Below, in pieces: positions 1-8,811 of a DNA stretch of 64,000 bases (position 1 is the stretch's first letter; each line of letters begins with the position of its first letter). Below the pieces are notes generated by a model that saw nothing but the letters and a program-made list of their open reading frames with translations, did no database searches and was not told where the DNA came from. Made by a program: the position numbers and the translations under genes. This DNA comes from Myceligenerans salitolerans (GTDB taxonomy: Bacteria; Actinomycetota; Actinomycetes; Actinomycetales; Cellulomonadaceae). The stretch is taken from positions 1 through 64,000 of the forward strand of contig NZ_JAFMPK010000027.1 of assembly GCF_017349295.1 (NCBI RefSeq). The letters run 5' to 3'.

Positions 1-5
1 CGGCG

Positions 6-1109
6 TCAGCGGTCGACGCGGGCGCTGCCGCCGCGGGCGAGTTTGGTGACTTCGGGCAGGGTGGCGGTGGTGGTGTCTCCGGGAGTGGTCATGGCCAGGG
101 CGCCGTGCGCGGCGCCGTACTGGACGGCCTGTTCCAGGGTGTCCAGTTCCATCAGCCCGTACGCCAGCCCCGAGGCGAACGAGTCACCCCCACCCACCCG
201 GTCGAAGATCTCCAGACCCGGCCGGTGGGTCGCCTCGGCGAACCCCTCGAGACGCGACCACGCGATCGCACCCCAGTCGTTCACCGTCGCGGTCCGCACC
301 CCCCGCAACGTGGTCGCCACGACCTGGAAGTTGTCGTACTCGCCCGAGGCCCGCTCGATCATGGCCCGGAACGCGCCCGTGTCCAGATCCGTCAGATCCT
401 GCGACACGCCCTCCACCTCGAACCCGAGACAGGCCGTGAAGTCCTCCTCGTTCCCGATCATCACATCCACATGCCGCGCCAGCCTGCGGTTGACCTCCCG
501 CGCCCGGGCCACCCCACCGATCCCCTTCCACAACGAAGGCCGATAGTTCAGGTCATAGGACACGACCGTGCCGTGGCGGCGGGCGGCCGCCATCGCCGCC
601 TCGGCCACATCCGCGGCCGACTCCGACAACGCCGCGAAGATCCCACCCGTGTGCAGCCACCGCACCCCCGAGGAGAACAACGCCTCCCAGTCCACATCCT
701 CCGGCCGCATCTGCGAGACCGCGGTATGCCCCCGGTCACTCACCCCCAACGCCCCACGCACCCCGAACCCCCGCTCGGTGAAGTTCAACCCGTTACGCAC
801 CCGCCGCCCGATCCCGTCGAACTCCCGCCACCGCACCCACGACGTGTCCAACCCGCCCCCCAGCATCAGATCCTCCACCAGCCGGCCCACATCGTTGTCC
901 GCCAACGCCGTCACGATCGCGCCCCGCAACCCGAAACACCGCCGCAACCCCCGAGCCACGTTGTACTCACCACCCCCCTCCCACACATCGAACCGGCGCG
1001 CGTTACGCACACGCCGCTCACCCGGATCCAGACGAAGCATGACCTCCCCGAGCGCGACAACGTCATACCGGCACTCGGCCGCGGGACGGACAGACAACGA
1101 AGCATTCAT
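6..1109 (-). CDS. kdgK: 2-keto-3-deoxygluconate kinase (PfkB family)
   Basis: PfkB/ribokinase-family sugar kinase of 367 aa that probably phosphorylates 2-keto-3-deoxygluconate to KDPG in the cytoplasm, feeding the aldolase encoded just upstream. Visible family marks are an N-terminal GEVMLRLDPGE strand, SYDLNYRPSLW in the middle and the C-terminal anion-hole and catalytic-base motif FDRVGGGDSFASG. Two consecutive ATGs are possible. GGAG at 1117-1120 lies 7 nt from the second ATG (1109) but only 4 nt from the first (1112), so the second is preferred. The gene follows eda on the same strand with about 110 nt between them, which suggests one transcript for uronate/pectin breakdown. Substrate is inferred from the pairing with eda; another ketose is possible. 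Confidence 0.85.
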   Translation of the reverse strand: MNASLSVRPAAECRYDVVALGEVMLRLDPGERRVRNARRFDVWEGGGEYNVARGLRRCFGLRGAIVTALADNDVGRLVEDLMLGGGLDTSWVRWREFDGIGRRVRNGLNFTERGFGVRGALGVSDRGHTAVSQMRPEDVDWEALFSSGVRWLHTGGIFAALSESAADVAEAAMAAARRHGTVVSYDLNYRPSLWKGIGGVARAREVNRRLARHVDVMIGNEEDFTACLGFEVEGVSQDLTDLDTGAFRAMIERASGEYDNFQVVATTLRGVRTATVNDWGAIAWSRLEGFAEATHRPGLEIFDRVGGGDSFASGLAYGLMELDTLEQAVQYGAAHGALAMTTPGDTTTATLPEVTKLARGGSARVDR

Positions 1110-1220
1110 CATCGAACTCCTTCACGAGAACAAGGCCACCAAGGCCACCGGACACCGCCAGACACACCAGACACGCCAGGCACAGGCACGCCAGGAGCAA
1201 CAGGACACAGGCACGACACC

Positions 1221-1907
1221 TCAGGCACGCGACCCCGCCACGATCGACACAGCCCGCGCCGTACGACGAGTGATCTCCGCGAAATCACCCGCCACCACCA
1301 AGCCCCTGTCCACCATCCACGACCCACCCACCGCCAGCACCGACGGCAGACCGAGGTAGTCCGGCAGGTTCCCGGCACCCACCCCACCGGTCGGCACGAA
1401 CCGCACCTGCCCGAACGGCCCCGACAGCGCCTTGATCACGGCAGGCCCACCCACGACACCGGCCGGGAACAACTTGACGGTCGAGATACCAAGCTCCAGC
1501 GCGGCCATCACCTCCGACGCCGTGGCCACACCCGGCACAACCGGCACACCCGCCTCCTGCGCCGCACGGACCACCGACACACTCAACCCCGGCGACACCA
1601 CGAACGAAGCACCAGCCGCCACCGCCTCGTCCACCTGACGCGCATCCACCACCGTCCCAGCACCCACCAACATGCCCGGATGCCGGTCAACGATCGCCTC
1701 GATGACAGCCCCCGCACCAGCCCTACGAAAAGTAACCTCAGCCACCGGCAAACCACCCTCATCCAACGCCCCCGCCACACCAAGCCCCTGCCCGACATCA
1801 TCGACAACAACAACAGGAACCACCCCCGCGCGCCCGAGACGTTCGAGGACGGACTTGCCCGGGTCGGATGCGCCGGTTTCCACTGGGGCCGATGACTTCG
1901 CTGACAC
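1221..1907 (-). CDS. eda: KDPG/KHG aldolase
   Basis: Class I aldolase of about 228 aa that splits 2-keto-3-deoxy-6-phosphogluconate into pyruvate and glyceraldehyde 3-phosphate. The proton-shuttle Glu lies in PVAEVTFR and the Schiff-base Lys in GISTVKLFPA, followed by the FVPTGGV phosphate-binding loop. The reading frame is open further upstream, but a GTG at 1907 has GGGAG 7 nt before it and gives the usual length, so it is taken as the start (VSAKSSAP). It is the first gene of an eda-kdgK pair read to the left. No sugar-specific regulator is seen between it and the divergent gene at 2149. Confidence 0.85.
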   Translation of the reverse strand: MSAKSSAPVETGASDPGKSVLERLGRAGVVPVVVVDDVGQGLGVAGALDEGGLPVAEVTFRRAGAGAVIEAIVDRHPGMLVGAGTVVDARQVDEAVAAGASFVVSPGLSVSVVRAAQEAGVPVVPGVATASEVMAALELGISTVKLFPAGVVGGPAVIKALSGPFGQVRFVPTGGVGAGNLPDYLGLPSVLAVGGSWMVDRGLVVAGDFAEITRRTARAVSIVAGSRA

Positions 1908-2148
1908 CGTGATGCTCCCAACTTCGTCGTTGACGGGGTACGGACCGCAGCTTAGGGGATCCCCGCAGGAATATGGAATGCGCTTACCGAGTGTCTCGCG
2001 GCACACCGCCGGCGGGAGCGGCCTGGGGCACCGACGTCCGAGGAGGGCGGCGCCCGGAACCCCTGCGCGAAGTTTCCGGACACGCCATGGTCAGGTAGGT
2101 TTTTTTGAAGGAGCCGGCGGTTCCCGGAAGCCCCGCCAGGAGGTACCG
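1908..2148. other. Divergent intergenic region eda / GHL10 gene
   Basis: This 241-bp gap must hold promoters for both the leftward eda-kdgK pair and the rightward secreted hydrolase gene. Visible items are a GGGGATCCCC palindrome at about 1957-1966, an AT-richer patch at about 1970-1980 and a run of seven T at 2100-2106 without a convincing stem in front of it. No operator or terminator can be assigned with confidence. Confidence 0.3.
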
Positions 2149-3840
2149 ATGAAGCACGCCCTGACGGCGACGATCGCCGGCGTCGCCCTGACCGCCTCGC
2201 TCGCGGCAGTCGCACCGGCGGCCGCATCCGCGCCCGCGACCGCCGTCGGGCGGATGCCCGACTCATCGTCCGCGGCCCCCACCGGCACGCCTTCCGGGCT
2301 CACGCCCGCGGCCGCCGTCGGCCCTGCCGGTACACCCCACGACGAGGACGGTTCCGCCGTGCCCGAGCAGTGGCGATCACTCTGGGTGGACGCGTTCAAC
2401 GAGGGCGTCTACACGCCCGAGCAGGTCCAGGAGCTGGTCGACGAGGCGACGGCGATGAACGTCAACGCCCTGATCGTGCAGACCGCCCGCCGGTACGACT
2501 GCTTCTGCAACCGGGCTCTCTACCCGCGCACCGACGCCGCGATCGCCCCGGTCCCCTACGACCCGCTCGACGAGATCATCGACCGCGCCCACGACGCCGG
2601 CATCGAGGTGCACGCCTGGGTCACGGTGAACACCATGTGGCACGTACCGGACGGCCCGCCCGGTTCGCCCGACCACATCTACACCACGCACGGGCCCGAC
2701 GCCGAGGGCCGCGACCGCTGGATCGGCAGGATGGCCGACGGCCGCGAGATCGTGGACAACCGCGTCTACCTCGACCCGGGCCACCCGGACGCCGCCGCCT
2801 ACGTCACGGAAGCGGTCTCCAGCATCGCCAGGGAGTACGACGTCGACGGCATCAACCTCGACTACATCCGCTATCCGGACCACAGCTCGACCTCGCGGTA
2901 CAGCGAGTGGGGCTACAACGACGTCGCCGTCGCCCGCTTCCAGGAGGCGACCGGCCGCACCGGCGTCCCCGCGCCCGACGACGAGGAGTGGAGCCAGTGG
3001 CGCCGCGACCAGGTGACCGGCCTGGTGCGCCGGATCTACCTGTCCCTGTGGGAGATCGACCCCTCCCTGCGGCTGTCCATGGACGCGATCACGTACGGCA
3101 ACGGACCCGGCGCGGTGGGTGGCTGGACGAACACCCGCACCTACGCGGAGGTCCTGCAGGACTGGGCGGGCTGGCTCGACGAGGGGATCATGGACACGGC
3201 CGTGACCATGAACTACAAGCGGGACCACGATCCGGCCCAGCAGGTCATGTTCGACGAGTGGTCCGCGTTCCTCGCCGACCACCAGGGCGAACGGCAGGCG
3301 GTGAACGGCCCGGCGCTGTACCTGAACTCGATCCAGGACAGCGTGGCACAGGCGGAGCGGTCCGTGGCGCCGACCGAGGCGGGGCACACGGCGGCGGGAT
3401 GGAGCGGCTACTCGTACGCCAACCCGAGCCAGGAGGTCATCACCGACCCGGCGCTGCGCGACGCCCAGCAGGCCGCCCTGGCCGAGGCGCTGGCCGGGCC
3501 GGGCGGAATCTTCGAGGACGACGCCGTGGTCCCGGACATGCCGTGGAAGTCCGCGCCCGACGACGGCCACGTCACGGGCACCCTCGTCGACGAGAACGGC
3601 GCGCCACTGGACGGCGTGGCCGTGACCCTGCGGCCGCTCGGGTCCGGACCCGGCTACGAACGGCGGACGGACGGAAACGGCTGGTTCGGCTTCGCGCACG
3701 TGCCACCGGGCAGGTACCTCGTGTGGGCCGACGCGGACGGGAGCGACGGCCGGGCGACGCGCGGCGAGGACCTCGGCGGGACCGTCATGGGGATCGTCGG
3801 CGTCAAGGAGGGCAGGATCACGCAGGCGCGCCTGCGCTGA
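2149..3840 (+). CDS. Secreted family-10-like glycosyl hydrolase (GHL10) with C-terminal beta-sandwich
   Basis: 563-aa secreted protein. A Sec signal peptide (residues 1 to about 30, ending near AAAASAPA) is followed by a Pro/Ala-rich spacer and, from about residue 71, a GHL10-type TIM-barrel domain. Typical segments are WVDAFNEG, MNVNALIVQTARR, VHAWVTVNTMW, VDGINLDYIRYPD (with the likely catalytic Asp) and VTMNYKRD. From about residue 473 comes a carboxypeptidase-regulatory-like beta-sandwich (GTLVDENGAPLDGVAVTLR). Start chosen at the ATG 5 nt after AGGAGG. GHL10 relatives are thought to act on polysaccharides, but their substrates are poorly defined. The neighbouring uronate genes fit carbohydrate use only loosely. 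Confidence 0.8.
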   Translation: MKHALTATIAGVALTASLAAVAPAAASAPATAVGRMPDSSSAAPTGTPSGLTPAAAVGPAGTPHDEDGSAVPEQWRSLWVDAFNEGVYTPEQVQELVDEATAMNVNALIVQTARRYDCFCNRALYPRTDAAIAPVPYDPLDEIIDRAHDAGIEVHAWVTVNTMWHVPDGPPGSPDHIYTTHGPDAEGRDRWIGRMADGREIVDNRVYLDPGHPDAAAYVTEAVSSIAREYDVDGINLDYIRYPDHSSTSRYSEWGYNDVAVARFQEATGRTGVPAPDDEEWSQWRRDQVTGLVRRIYLSLWEIDPSLRLSMDAITYGNGPGAVGGWTNTRTYAEVLQDWAGWLDEGIMDTAVTMNYKRDHDPAQQVMFDEWSAFLADHQGERQAVNGPALYLNSIQDSVAQAERSVAPTEAGHTAAGWSGYSYANPSQEVITDPALRDAQQAALAEALAGPGGIFEDDAVVPDMPWKSAPDDGHVTGTLVDENGAPLDGVAVTLRPLGSGPGYERRTDGNGWFGFAHVPPGRYLVWADADGSDGRATRGEDLGGTVMGIVGVKEGRITQARLR

Positions 3841-4014
3841 GTGCGCGCCCGCGCGTGTCGCCTGCGCCGCGGTCCCGCGAACCGGGCGGCCTGCGCGGAG
3901 GCACGAAGGTGCGCGGGCCCGCCGTACGAGCGGCTCGCGCCGCCCCGATGTGAGAGAGTTCGACTGCGGCATGTCCCAGCTCTCATGAGCCGCGTCCCGG
4001 AGGTGTTCAGAGGA

Positions 4015-4398
4015 ATGACGGTCCTCGTGGCGTACAACGCGTCGCCCCAGGGCGAGTCCGCACTGCGAGCCGCCACCGCCGAGGCGGAGCGACGGCGGCA
4101 GGATCTGTCCGTTCTGGTCCTGACCCCGCAGGAGAGCCCGGACGTCCCTTCCCACCTGGCGCACCTGCTGGACAGCGTCCCGCCGTCGGTCACGGTCAAG
4201 CCGGTCGTGTACCGGACGGAGTCCGAGGAGGTCGCGGAGTCGATCATCGAGGCGGCGGAACGTGTCGCCGCATCGCTCGTGGTGATCGGGGCACGCAAGC
4301 ACTCGACCGTCGGAACGTTCCTGGTCGGGTCGACCACGCAGCAGGTGCTGCTGGACTCGCCGGCGCCGGTGCTGGTGGTCAAGGCGGGATACGCCTGA
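4015..4398 (+). CDS. Universal stress protein (UspA family)
   Basis: 127-aa single-domain Usp. It begins MTVLVAYNASPQGESALR, has the central VVYRTESEEVAESIIEAAE helix, and ends with the nucleotide-binding loop GARKHSTVG...GSTTQQVLLDSPAPVLVV, close to the ATP-binding G-2x-G-9x-G(S/T) pattern. The frame also contains an upstream ATG at 3985 (MSRVPEVFRGM), but that one has no ribosome site, whereas GGAGG at 3999-4003 precedes 4015 by 11 nt. Cytoplasmic, role in stress or dormancy inferred from the family only. It stands alone between the hydrolase and moaA. Confidence 0.8.
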   Translation: MTVLVAYNASPQGESALRAATAEAERRRQDLSVLVLTPQESPDVPSHLAHLLDSVPPSVTVKPVVYRTESEEVAESIIEAAERVAASLVVIGARKHSTVGTFLVGSTTQQVLLDSPAPVLVVKAGYA

Positions 4399-4462
4399 TC
4401 GTCCGCAGGCCGTAACCTGGAACGCCTGCCATGCGGCACGGGCGGCCGGTTAGTCTCGTGAG

Positions 4463-5611
4463 ATGGCAGCCGTCTCGCTCGGGATTCCCACGATGCGGCG
4501 CGTACCGCGTCCGGAGAACCTGCCGTCGCGTCCCGCGGACGTGCGGCTGGTGGACCGGTACGGGCGCATCGCGCGAGATCTGCGCGTCTCTCTCACCACC
4601 GCCTGCAACCTGCGCTGCACCTATTGCATGCCCGCCGAGGGACTCCCGCTGATCCCCCGCGACGAGCTCCTCACGCCCGGCGAGATCGCGCGGCTGGTGG
4701 GCATCGGTGTGCACCTCGGCATCCGGGACGTCCGCTTCACGGGTGGCGAGCCGCTGATGCGGCGAGACCTGGAGACGATCCTGACGGCGTCACGGGAGGC
4801 GGCCGACGCGGCGCTGCACGAGATCGCGCGGGCGACGCCGGACACCACAGCGACGCCGGACACCACCGGGGCGCCGGGCACCGTGCGCTTCGCCATCACG
4901 ACCAACGCCCTGGGCCTCGACAAGCGCGCGGACGCGCTCGTCGCCGCGGGGCTGGATCGCGTCAACGTCAGCCTGGACACGGTGGACCACGCGGCGTTCG
5001 CCGCGCTCACCCGGCGGGACCGGCTCGACGACGTGCTCACCGGCATCCGCGGCGCGATCTCCGCCGGGCTGTCGCCGGTGAAGATCAACGCGGTACTGCT
5101 CCCCGAGGTCCTCGAGGGTGCCCCCGATCTCCTCGCCTGGGCGCTGGAGCACGGCTGCCGCCTGAGGTTCATCGAGGAGATGCCGCTCGACGCGGACGGA
5201 AACTGGACCAGGGACGACGTCGTCTCCGCCGCCGACCTGCTCGAACGCCTCGGGACCCGCTTCACGCTCACGCCGGCGGGCCGCGAGGACCCGTCCGCCC
5301 CGGCCGAGGAGTGGCTGGTCGACGACGGCCCCGGCACGGTCGGGATCATCGCCTCGGTGACGCGCTCCTTCTGCCGTACGTGCGACCGCACCCGGCTGAC
5401 GGCCGAGGGAACGGTTCGCTCGTGCCTGTTCGGCGACGAGGAGACGGACCTTCGGGCCCTGCTCCGTTCAGGCGCCTCGGACGACGAGGTCGCCGACGCC
5501 TGGCGGACCGCCATGTGGGCCAAGCCCCGTGCCCACGGCTCCGACTCACCGGAGCTGGCCGGTGACGCCTTCGCGGAGACGGCGCGTTCGATGGGCGCCA
5601 TCGGCGGCTGA
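4463..5611 (+). CDS. moaA: GTP 3',8-cyclase, molybdenum cofactor synthesis
   Basis: Radical-SAM enzyme of 382 aa that, with MoaC, converts GTP to cyclic pyranopterin monophosphate. The N-terminal SAM cluster motif is CNLRCTYC. The C-terminal second [4Fe-4S] ligands are in [12 protein letters not shown]...VRSCLF, and the protein ends in the conserved GlyGly (AIGG). Start ATG at 4463 lies 6 nt after TAGTCT (4451-4456), which suggests a leaderless mRNA. An in-frame ATG at 4492 would be the alternative. An unusual insertion at about residues 124-137 is built from two tandem 18-bp units. moaE lies convergent downstream and moeA beyond it; moaC and moaD are not in the window. Confidence 0.92.
   Translation: MAAVSLGIPTMRRVPRPENLPSRPADVRLVDRYGRIARDLRVSLTTACNLRCTYCMPAEGLPLIPRDELLTPGEIARLVGIGVHLGIRDVRFTGGEPLMRRDLETILTASREAADAALHEIARATPDTTATPDTTGAPGTVRFAITTNALGLDKRADALVAAGLDRVNVSLDTVDHAAFAALTRRDRLDDVLTGIRGAISAGLSPVKINAVLLPEVLEGAPDLLAWALEHGCRLRFIEEMPLDADGNWTRDDVVSAADLLERLGTRFTLTPAGREDPSAPAEEWLVDDGPGTVGIIASVTRSFCRTCDRTRLTAEGTVRSCLFGDEETDLRALLRSGASDDEVADAWRTAMWAKPRAHGSDSPELAGDAFAETARSMGAIGG
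4832..4867 (+). repeat. Tandem 18-bp repeat inside moaA
   Basis: Two 18-bp copies, 4832-4849 and 4850-4867, differ only in the last base and encode ATPDTT twice. A degenerate third unit (GAPGTV) follows. They enlarge a surface loop that is short in other MoaA proteins. Confidence 0.75.
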
Positions 5612-5628
5612 GCGGCGCACGGCGGGCC

Positions 5629-6048
5629 CTACAACCCCACCCATTCCGACTCTCCGTCGGTGAACTGCTGCTTCTTCCAGATCGGCACCTCCGCCTTGAT
5701 GCGCTCGACCAGCAGGGAGCATGCCTCGAACGCCTCCTCGCGGTGGCCGGCGGAAGCCGTCGCGACGAGCGCGACGTCCCCCACCCCGAGGTGGCCGTAC
5801 CGGTGCACCGCGGCGACCCGCAGCCCGGTCTCGTCCGACACCGCCTGGCACACTTTTCGCAGGACGGTGGTGGCGTCGGGGTGCGCCTCGTAGTCGAGGC
5901 CGGTCACGGAGCGCCCGCCGTCGTCGTCCCGGACGACCCCGCGGAACGTGACGACCGCCCCGCACTCGGGCGCGGCGACGGCTTCCTCGACGGCGCGGGT
6001 CAGGTTCTCGCCGAGGACGGCGTCGGTCACGGTGCTCACGTCGCTCAC
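5629..6048 (-). CDS. moaE: Molybdopterin synthase catalytic subunit
   Basis: 139-aa large subunit of molybdopterin synthase, which moves sulfur from MoaD thiocarboxylate into precursor Z. Family features are GAVVTFRGVVRDDDGGRSV, YEAHPDAT, RVAAVHRYGHLGVGD and the C-terminal active-site lysines in EVPIWKKQQFTDGESEWVGL. The GTG start at 6048 follows TAGGGT (6055-6060) by 6 nt, so a leaderless mRNA is likely. It is convergent with moaA and upstream of moeA on the same strand, with 60 nt between. No MoaD partner is seen nearby. Confidence 0.92.
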   Translation of the reverse strand: MSDVSTVTDAVLGENLTRAVEEAVAAPECGAVVTFRGVVRDDDGGRSVTGLDYEAHPDATTVLRKVCQAVSDETGLRVAAVHRYGHLGVGDVALVATASAGHREEAFEACSLLVERIKAEVPIWKKQQFTDGESEWVGL

Positions 6049-6108
6049 CCGACCACCCTATGCAACGGACCGGCCCGAGGAACGACCCGGCCGGGAGCCG
6101 GCCCGGCG

Positions 6109-7482
6109 TCACAGGGGCAGAACCGTCACCGCGTCGCCCGCGCACAGCTCCGTGACGTCGGCAGGCACGTCGATCAGCACGTCGGCCGCCGCCATCGAGG
6201 CGACCAGGTGGGATCCGGGGCCGCCGACGACCTCGACGACCGGGTACGCCGCGACGTCCCGGATGCCCGCGTCCCGGAGGCGACCCCGCAGGAACTGCCT
6301 CCTGCCCGCGGGAGACACGAGGGCGCCGTCCGGCAGGCCGTCCCGTCCGAGGACCGCACGCCGCTCACCGACCGGCGGCAGCCCGCCGGCCCTGCGCAGC
6401 ACGTCCCGCAGGAACACGACGAACGACACCTGCGTGCTCACCGGGTTCCCGGGGAACGTCAGCACCGGCGTCCCCCCGAGCCGCCCGAACCCCTGAGGGC
6501 CGCCCGGCTGCATGCCGACCGCCCGGAACACCAGGTCCGCCAGGACGTCCTTGACCACCTCGTGCGCCCCTTGGCTGACGCCGCCGGACGTGATCAGCAG
6601 GTCTGCGGAGGCTGCCGCCCGGTGCAGCGTCACGCGTGCGGCCTCGTCGTCGTCCCCGACCCGCTCCGTACCGGCGACCTCGGCGCCCGCCTCCCGCACC
6701 GCCGCCGCGAGCGCCACGGCGTTGGCGTCCCAGATCTGCCCGGGCCCGGCGGGTGCGCCGGGTGGGACGAGCTCGCTGCCGGTCGACACGATCGCGACCC
6801 GGACCCGGCGGCGCACGGGCAGCCCCCCGATGCCGCAGGCCGCGGCGGCGGCGAGGTGGTGCGGCGCGAGCACGGTGCCGGCGGGCAGCACGAGGTCACC
6901 GGCACCGACGTCGGACCCGGGCTCCCGCAGGAAGTCGCCGGCCGTTCTCGGCACGCGGATCCGCACGGTGTCGGCCGGGGGCGGGTTGCCGCGATCGCCC
7001 GCCGGCGTCGTCGGCCGCCGGCCGGGCGCGACGGACGACGGCGCACCGGTCTCGTCGGCGCCGCGGCCCGGCGCCGGGCGGTTGAAGGTGCCGACGTCGG
7101 TGTCCTCCACGGGGACGACGGCGTCGGCCCCGTCGGGAACGGGCGCACCGGTCATGATCCGTACGGCGGAGCCGGGGGTGAGCGGCGCCGGCCGCCCGGG
7201 CCGCGCGGCGACCTCACCGGCCACGGGCAGCGCGACGGGCCTGTCGGGCGAGGCGGCGGTGACGTCCGCGGCTCGTACGGCGAAGCCGTCCATCTGGGAG
7301 TTGCGGAACCGGGGCAGCGGTTCGGGTGCGAGGACGTCCGCGGCGAGGACGCGGCCGAGCGCCTCGCCGACGTGGAGCCGTTCCGCGGTCCGCCCGTGCC
7401 CGTCGGTGCGGCCGGTGCCGGGCTCGGGCGTCAGTTCCGCCAGCAGTGACTCGACGTCGGCTCGATGCTGCTCCACACTCAC
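6109..7482 (-). CDS. moeA: Molybdopterin molybdotransferase
   Basis: Inserts molybdate into adenylated molybdopterin. The 457-aa chain shows LPRFRNSQMDGFAVRAADV near the N terminus, VRIMTGAPVPDGADAVVPVEDT, the SDVGAGD region, VSTGSELVPPG, LLITSGGVSQGAHEVVKDVL and LTFPGNPVST, all standard MoeA landmarks. The open frame runs up to 7620, but the N-terminal extra part is Arg-rich and unconserved, so the GTG at 7482 (VSVEQHRADVES) is taken. A Pro/Gly-rich insert of roughly 35 residues lies between VGTFNRPAPG and TVRIRV. It overlaps nothing and is probably co-transcribed downstream of moaE. Confidence 0.9.
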   Translation of the reverse strand: MSVEQHRADVESLLAELTPEPGTGRTDGHGRTAERLHVGEALGRVLAADVLAPEPLPRFRNSQMDGFAVRAADVTAASPDRPVALPVAGEVAARPGRPAPLTPGSAVRIMTGAPVPDGADAVVPVEDTDVGTFNRPAPGRGADETGAPSSVAPGRRPTTPAGDRGNPPPADTVRIRVPRTAGDFLREPGSDVGAGDLVLPAGTVLAPHHLAAAAACGIGGLPVRRRVRVAIVSTGSELVPPGAPAGPGQIWDANAVALAAAVREAGAEVAGTERVGDDDEAARVTLHRAAASADLLITSGGVSQGAHEVVKDVLADLVFRAVGMQPGGPQGFGRLGGTPVLTFPGNPVSTQVSFVVFLRDVLRRAGGLPPVGERRAVLGRDGLPDGALVSPAGRRQFLRGRLRDAGIRDVAAYPVVEVVGGPGSHLVASMAAADVLIDVPADVTELCAGDAVTVLPL

Positions 7483-7649
7483 CCGGCTGCCCACCCGACG
7501 AACGTACCTGACGGTCTCCCGAGACCGCGGCGTGCCACGGGGGCCATCCTCCGCCTTCCTCCGGGACCTCCCCCGGCCTCGCCAGGGGTTCCCCGGGAAT
7601 TCCGCGGTCCGTGCCCGCACGGCCCCGCGGGATGACTAGGCTCGCGGCG

Positions 7650-8735
7650 ATGGCACGCCAAGGAGAAGACACGACGCGGGTGTTCGTCGACTGCCGGTAC
7701 GTCCGGCTGGGACGACACGACGGGATCAGCCGCTACACGGCCGGGGTCGTGGGTGAGCTCGCGCGGCTGATGCCCGTGGAGCTGCTGATCCACGACGAGC
7801 GGCAGCTCGTCCACCTGCCGGACCTGCCGTGGCACCGGATCAGCGCGCCGACGAGCTGGCGCGAGCCGTTCGTCGCGTGGCAGGTGCGGCGGCTGCGGCC
7901 GGACGTCGTGTTCAGCCCCATGCAGACCATGGGGTCCTGGGGCCGGAACTACCGGCTGGTGCTCACGCTGCACGATCTCATCTACTACCGGAACCCGACG
8001 CCGCCCCGTGACCTGCCGTGGCCGGTGCGCCTCCTGTGGCGGCTGTTCCACCTGGCGTGGTGGCCCCAGCGGGTGCTGCTGAACCGGGCGGACGCCGTCG
8101 TCACGGTGTCGGCGACGACGGCGGGCCTCATCGCCGAGAAGCGGCTGACGCGCCGGCCGGTCACGGTGGTGCCGAACGCGGCCGAACCCGTGCCGGCGGA
8201 CGAGGCGGACGTCGGGCGCGAGCCCCGGACGGGCACGCTCGTGTACATGGGCTCGTTCATGCCGTACAAGAACGTGGAGACGCTGGCGCGGGCGGCGGCC
8301 CTGCTGCCCGACCACGAGCTGCACCTGTTGTCCCGCGCCCCGGCAGGCGCGCGCGAGCGCCTCACCGGCCTGGCGGGGAACGGCCGGCTCGTGTTCCACG
8401 ACGGCGTGTCCGACGAGGAGTACCGGCGCCTGCTCCGGCGTGCGACGGCTCTGGTGTCGGCCTCGCGGGACGAGGGTTTCGGGATCCCGCTGGTGGAGGC
8501 GATGTTGCTCGGCACCCCGGTGGTGGTGAGCGACATCCCGGTGTTCCGCGAGGTCGCGGGGGAAGCGGGGGCCTTCGTACCGCCGGAGGACGCCGAGGGG
8601 TTCGCGGACGCGGTCCGTGCGCTCGAGGAGCCGGGCGTCTGGGAGAAGCGCTCGGCGGCGGCCGTGGAGAGGGCGTCCCGCTTCGGCTGGCCGCGTTCGG
8701 CGGAGACCCTCGCGGCACTCCTCCGGTCCCTGTGA
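7650..8735 (+). CDS. GT4-family glycosyltransferase
   Basis: Retaining GT-B glycosyltransferase of about 361 aa, probably cytoplasmic or membrane-associated and acting on a glycolipid or cell-wall acceptor. The N-terminal domain opens with DCRYVRLGRHDGISRYT. The C-terminal nucleotide-sugar domain has TLVYMGSFMPYKNVETLARA and the E-x7-E motif in SRDEGFGIPLVEAML. It resembles mannosyltransferases of the WbaZ/MtfB type; the actual donor is unknown. The ATG at 7650 lies 7 nt after TAGGCT (7637-7642), favouring this start over the ATG at 7611. It is divergent from moeA and convergent with the DUF1918 gene. Confidence 0.82.
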   Translation: MARQGEDTTRVFVDCRYVRLGRHDGISRYTAGVVGELARLMPVELLIHDERQLVHLPDLPWHRISAPTSWREPFVAWQVRRLRPDVVFSPMQTMGSWGRNYRLVLTLHDLIYYRNPTPPRDLPWPVRLLWRLFHLAWWPQRVLLNRADAVVTVSATTAGLIAEKRLTRRPVTVVPNAAEPVPADEADVGREPRTGTLVYMGSFMPYKNVETLARAAALLPDHELHLLSRAPAGARERLTGLAGNGRLVFHDGVSDEEYRRLLRRATALVSASRDEGFGIPLVEAMLLGTPVVVSDIPVFREVAGEAGAFVPPEDAEGFADAVRALEEPGVWEKRSAAAVERASRFGWPRSAETLAALLRSL

Positions 8736-8768
8736 CCGTGCCGGCCGCGTACCGCGGCCCTTCGCGCC

Positions 8769-8805
8769 GCCCGAGGCGGCCGGCCGGTTCCGTGCCGCCT
8801 CGGGC
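8769..8805. terminator. GC-rich hairpin between convergent genes
   Basis: A perfect 12-bp stem (GCCCGAGGCGGC at 8769-8780 pairing with 8794-8805) with a 13-nt loop sits between the ends of the GT4 gene and the DUF1918 gene. There is no T-tract, so it may stop transcription from either side only weakly. Confidence 0.5.
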
Positions 8806-8811
8806 ATCGCG

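Noticed and set aside
105-1895. 596-residue open frame opposite kdgK and eda
   Set aside because: Arg/His/Pro-rich translation typical of the antisense of high-GC genes, no ribosome site, and overlaps two well-supported genes.
1957-1966. GGGGATCCCC palindrome upstream of eda as an operator
   Set aside because: Too short and simple to call; occurs by chance in GC-rich DNA.
2100-2106. Run of seven T as an intrinsic terminator
   Set aside because: No stable stem directly upstream on the plus strand, and it lies between divergent genes where no terminator is expected.
2377-4302. 641-residue open frame opposite the GHL10 and Usp genes
   Set aside because: Shadow of codon bias: no domain, crosses an intergenic gap and a second gene.
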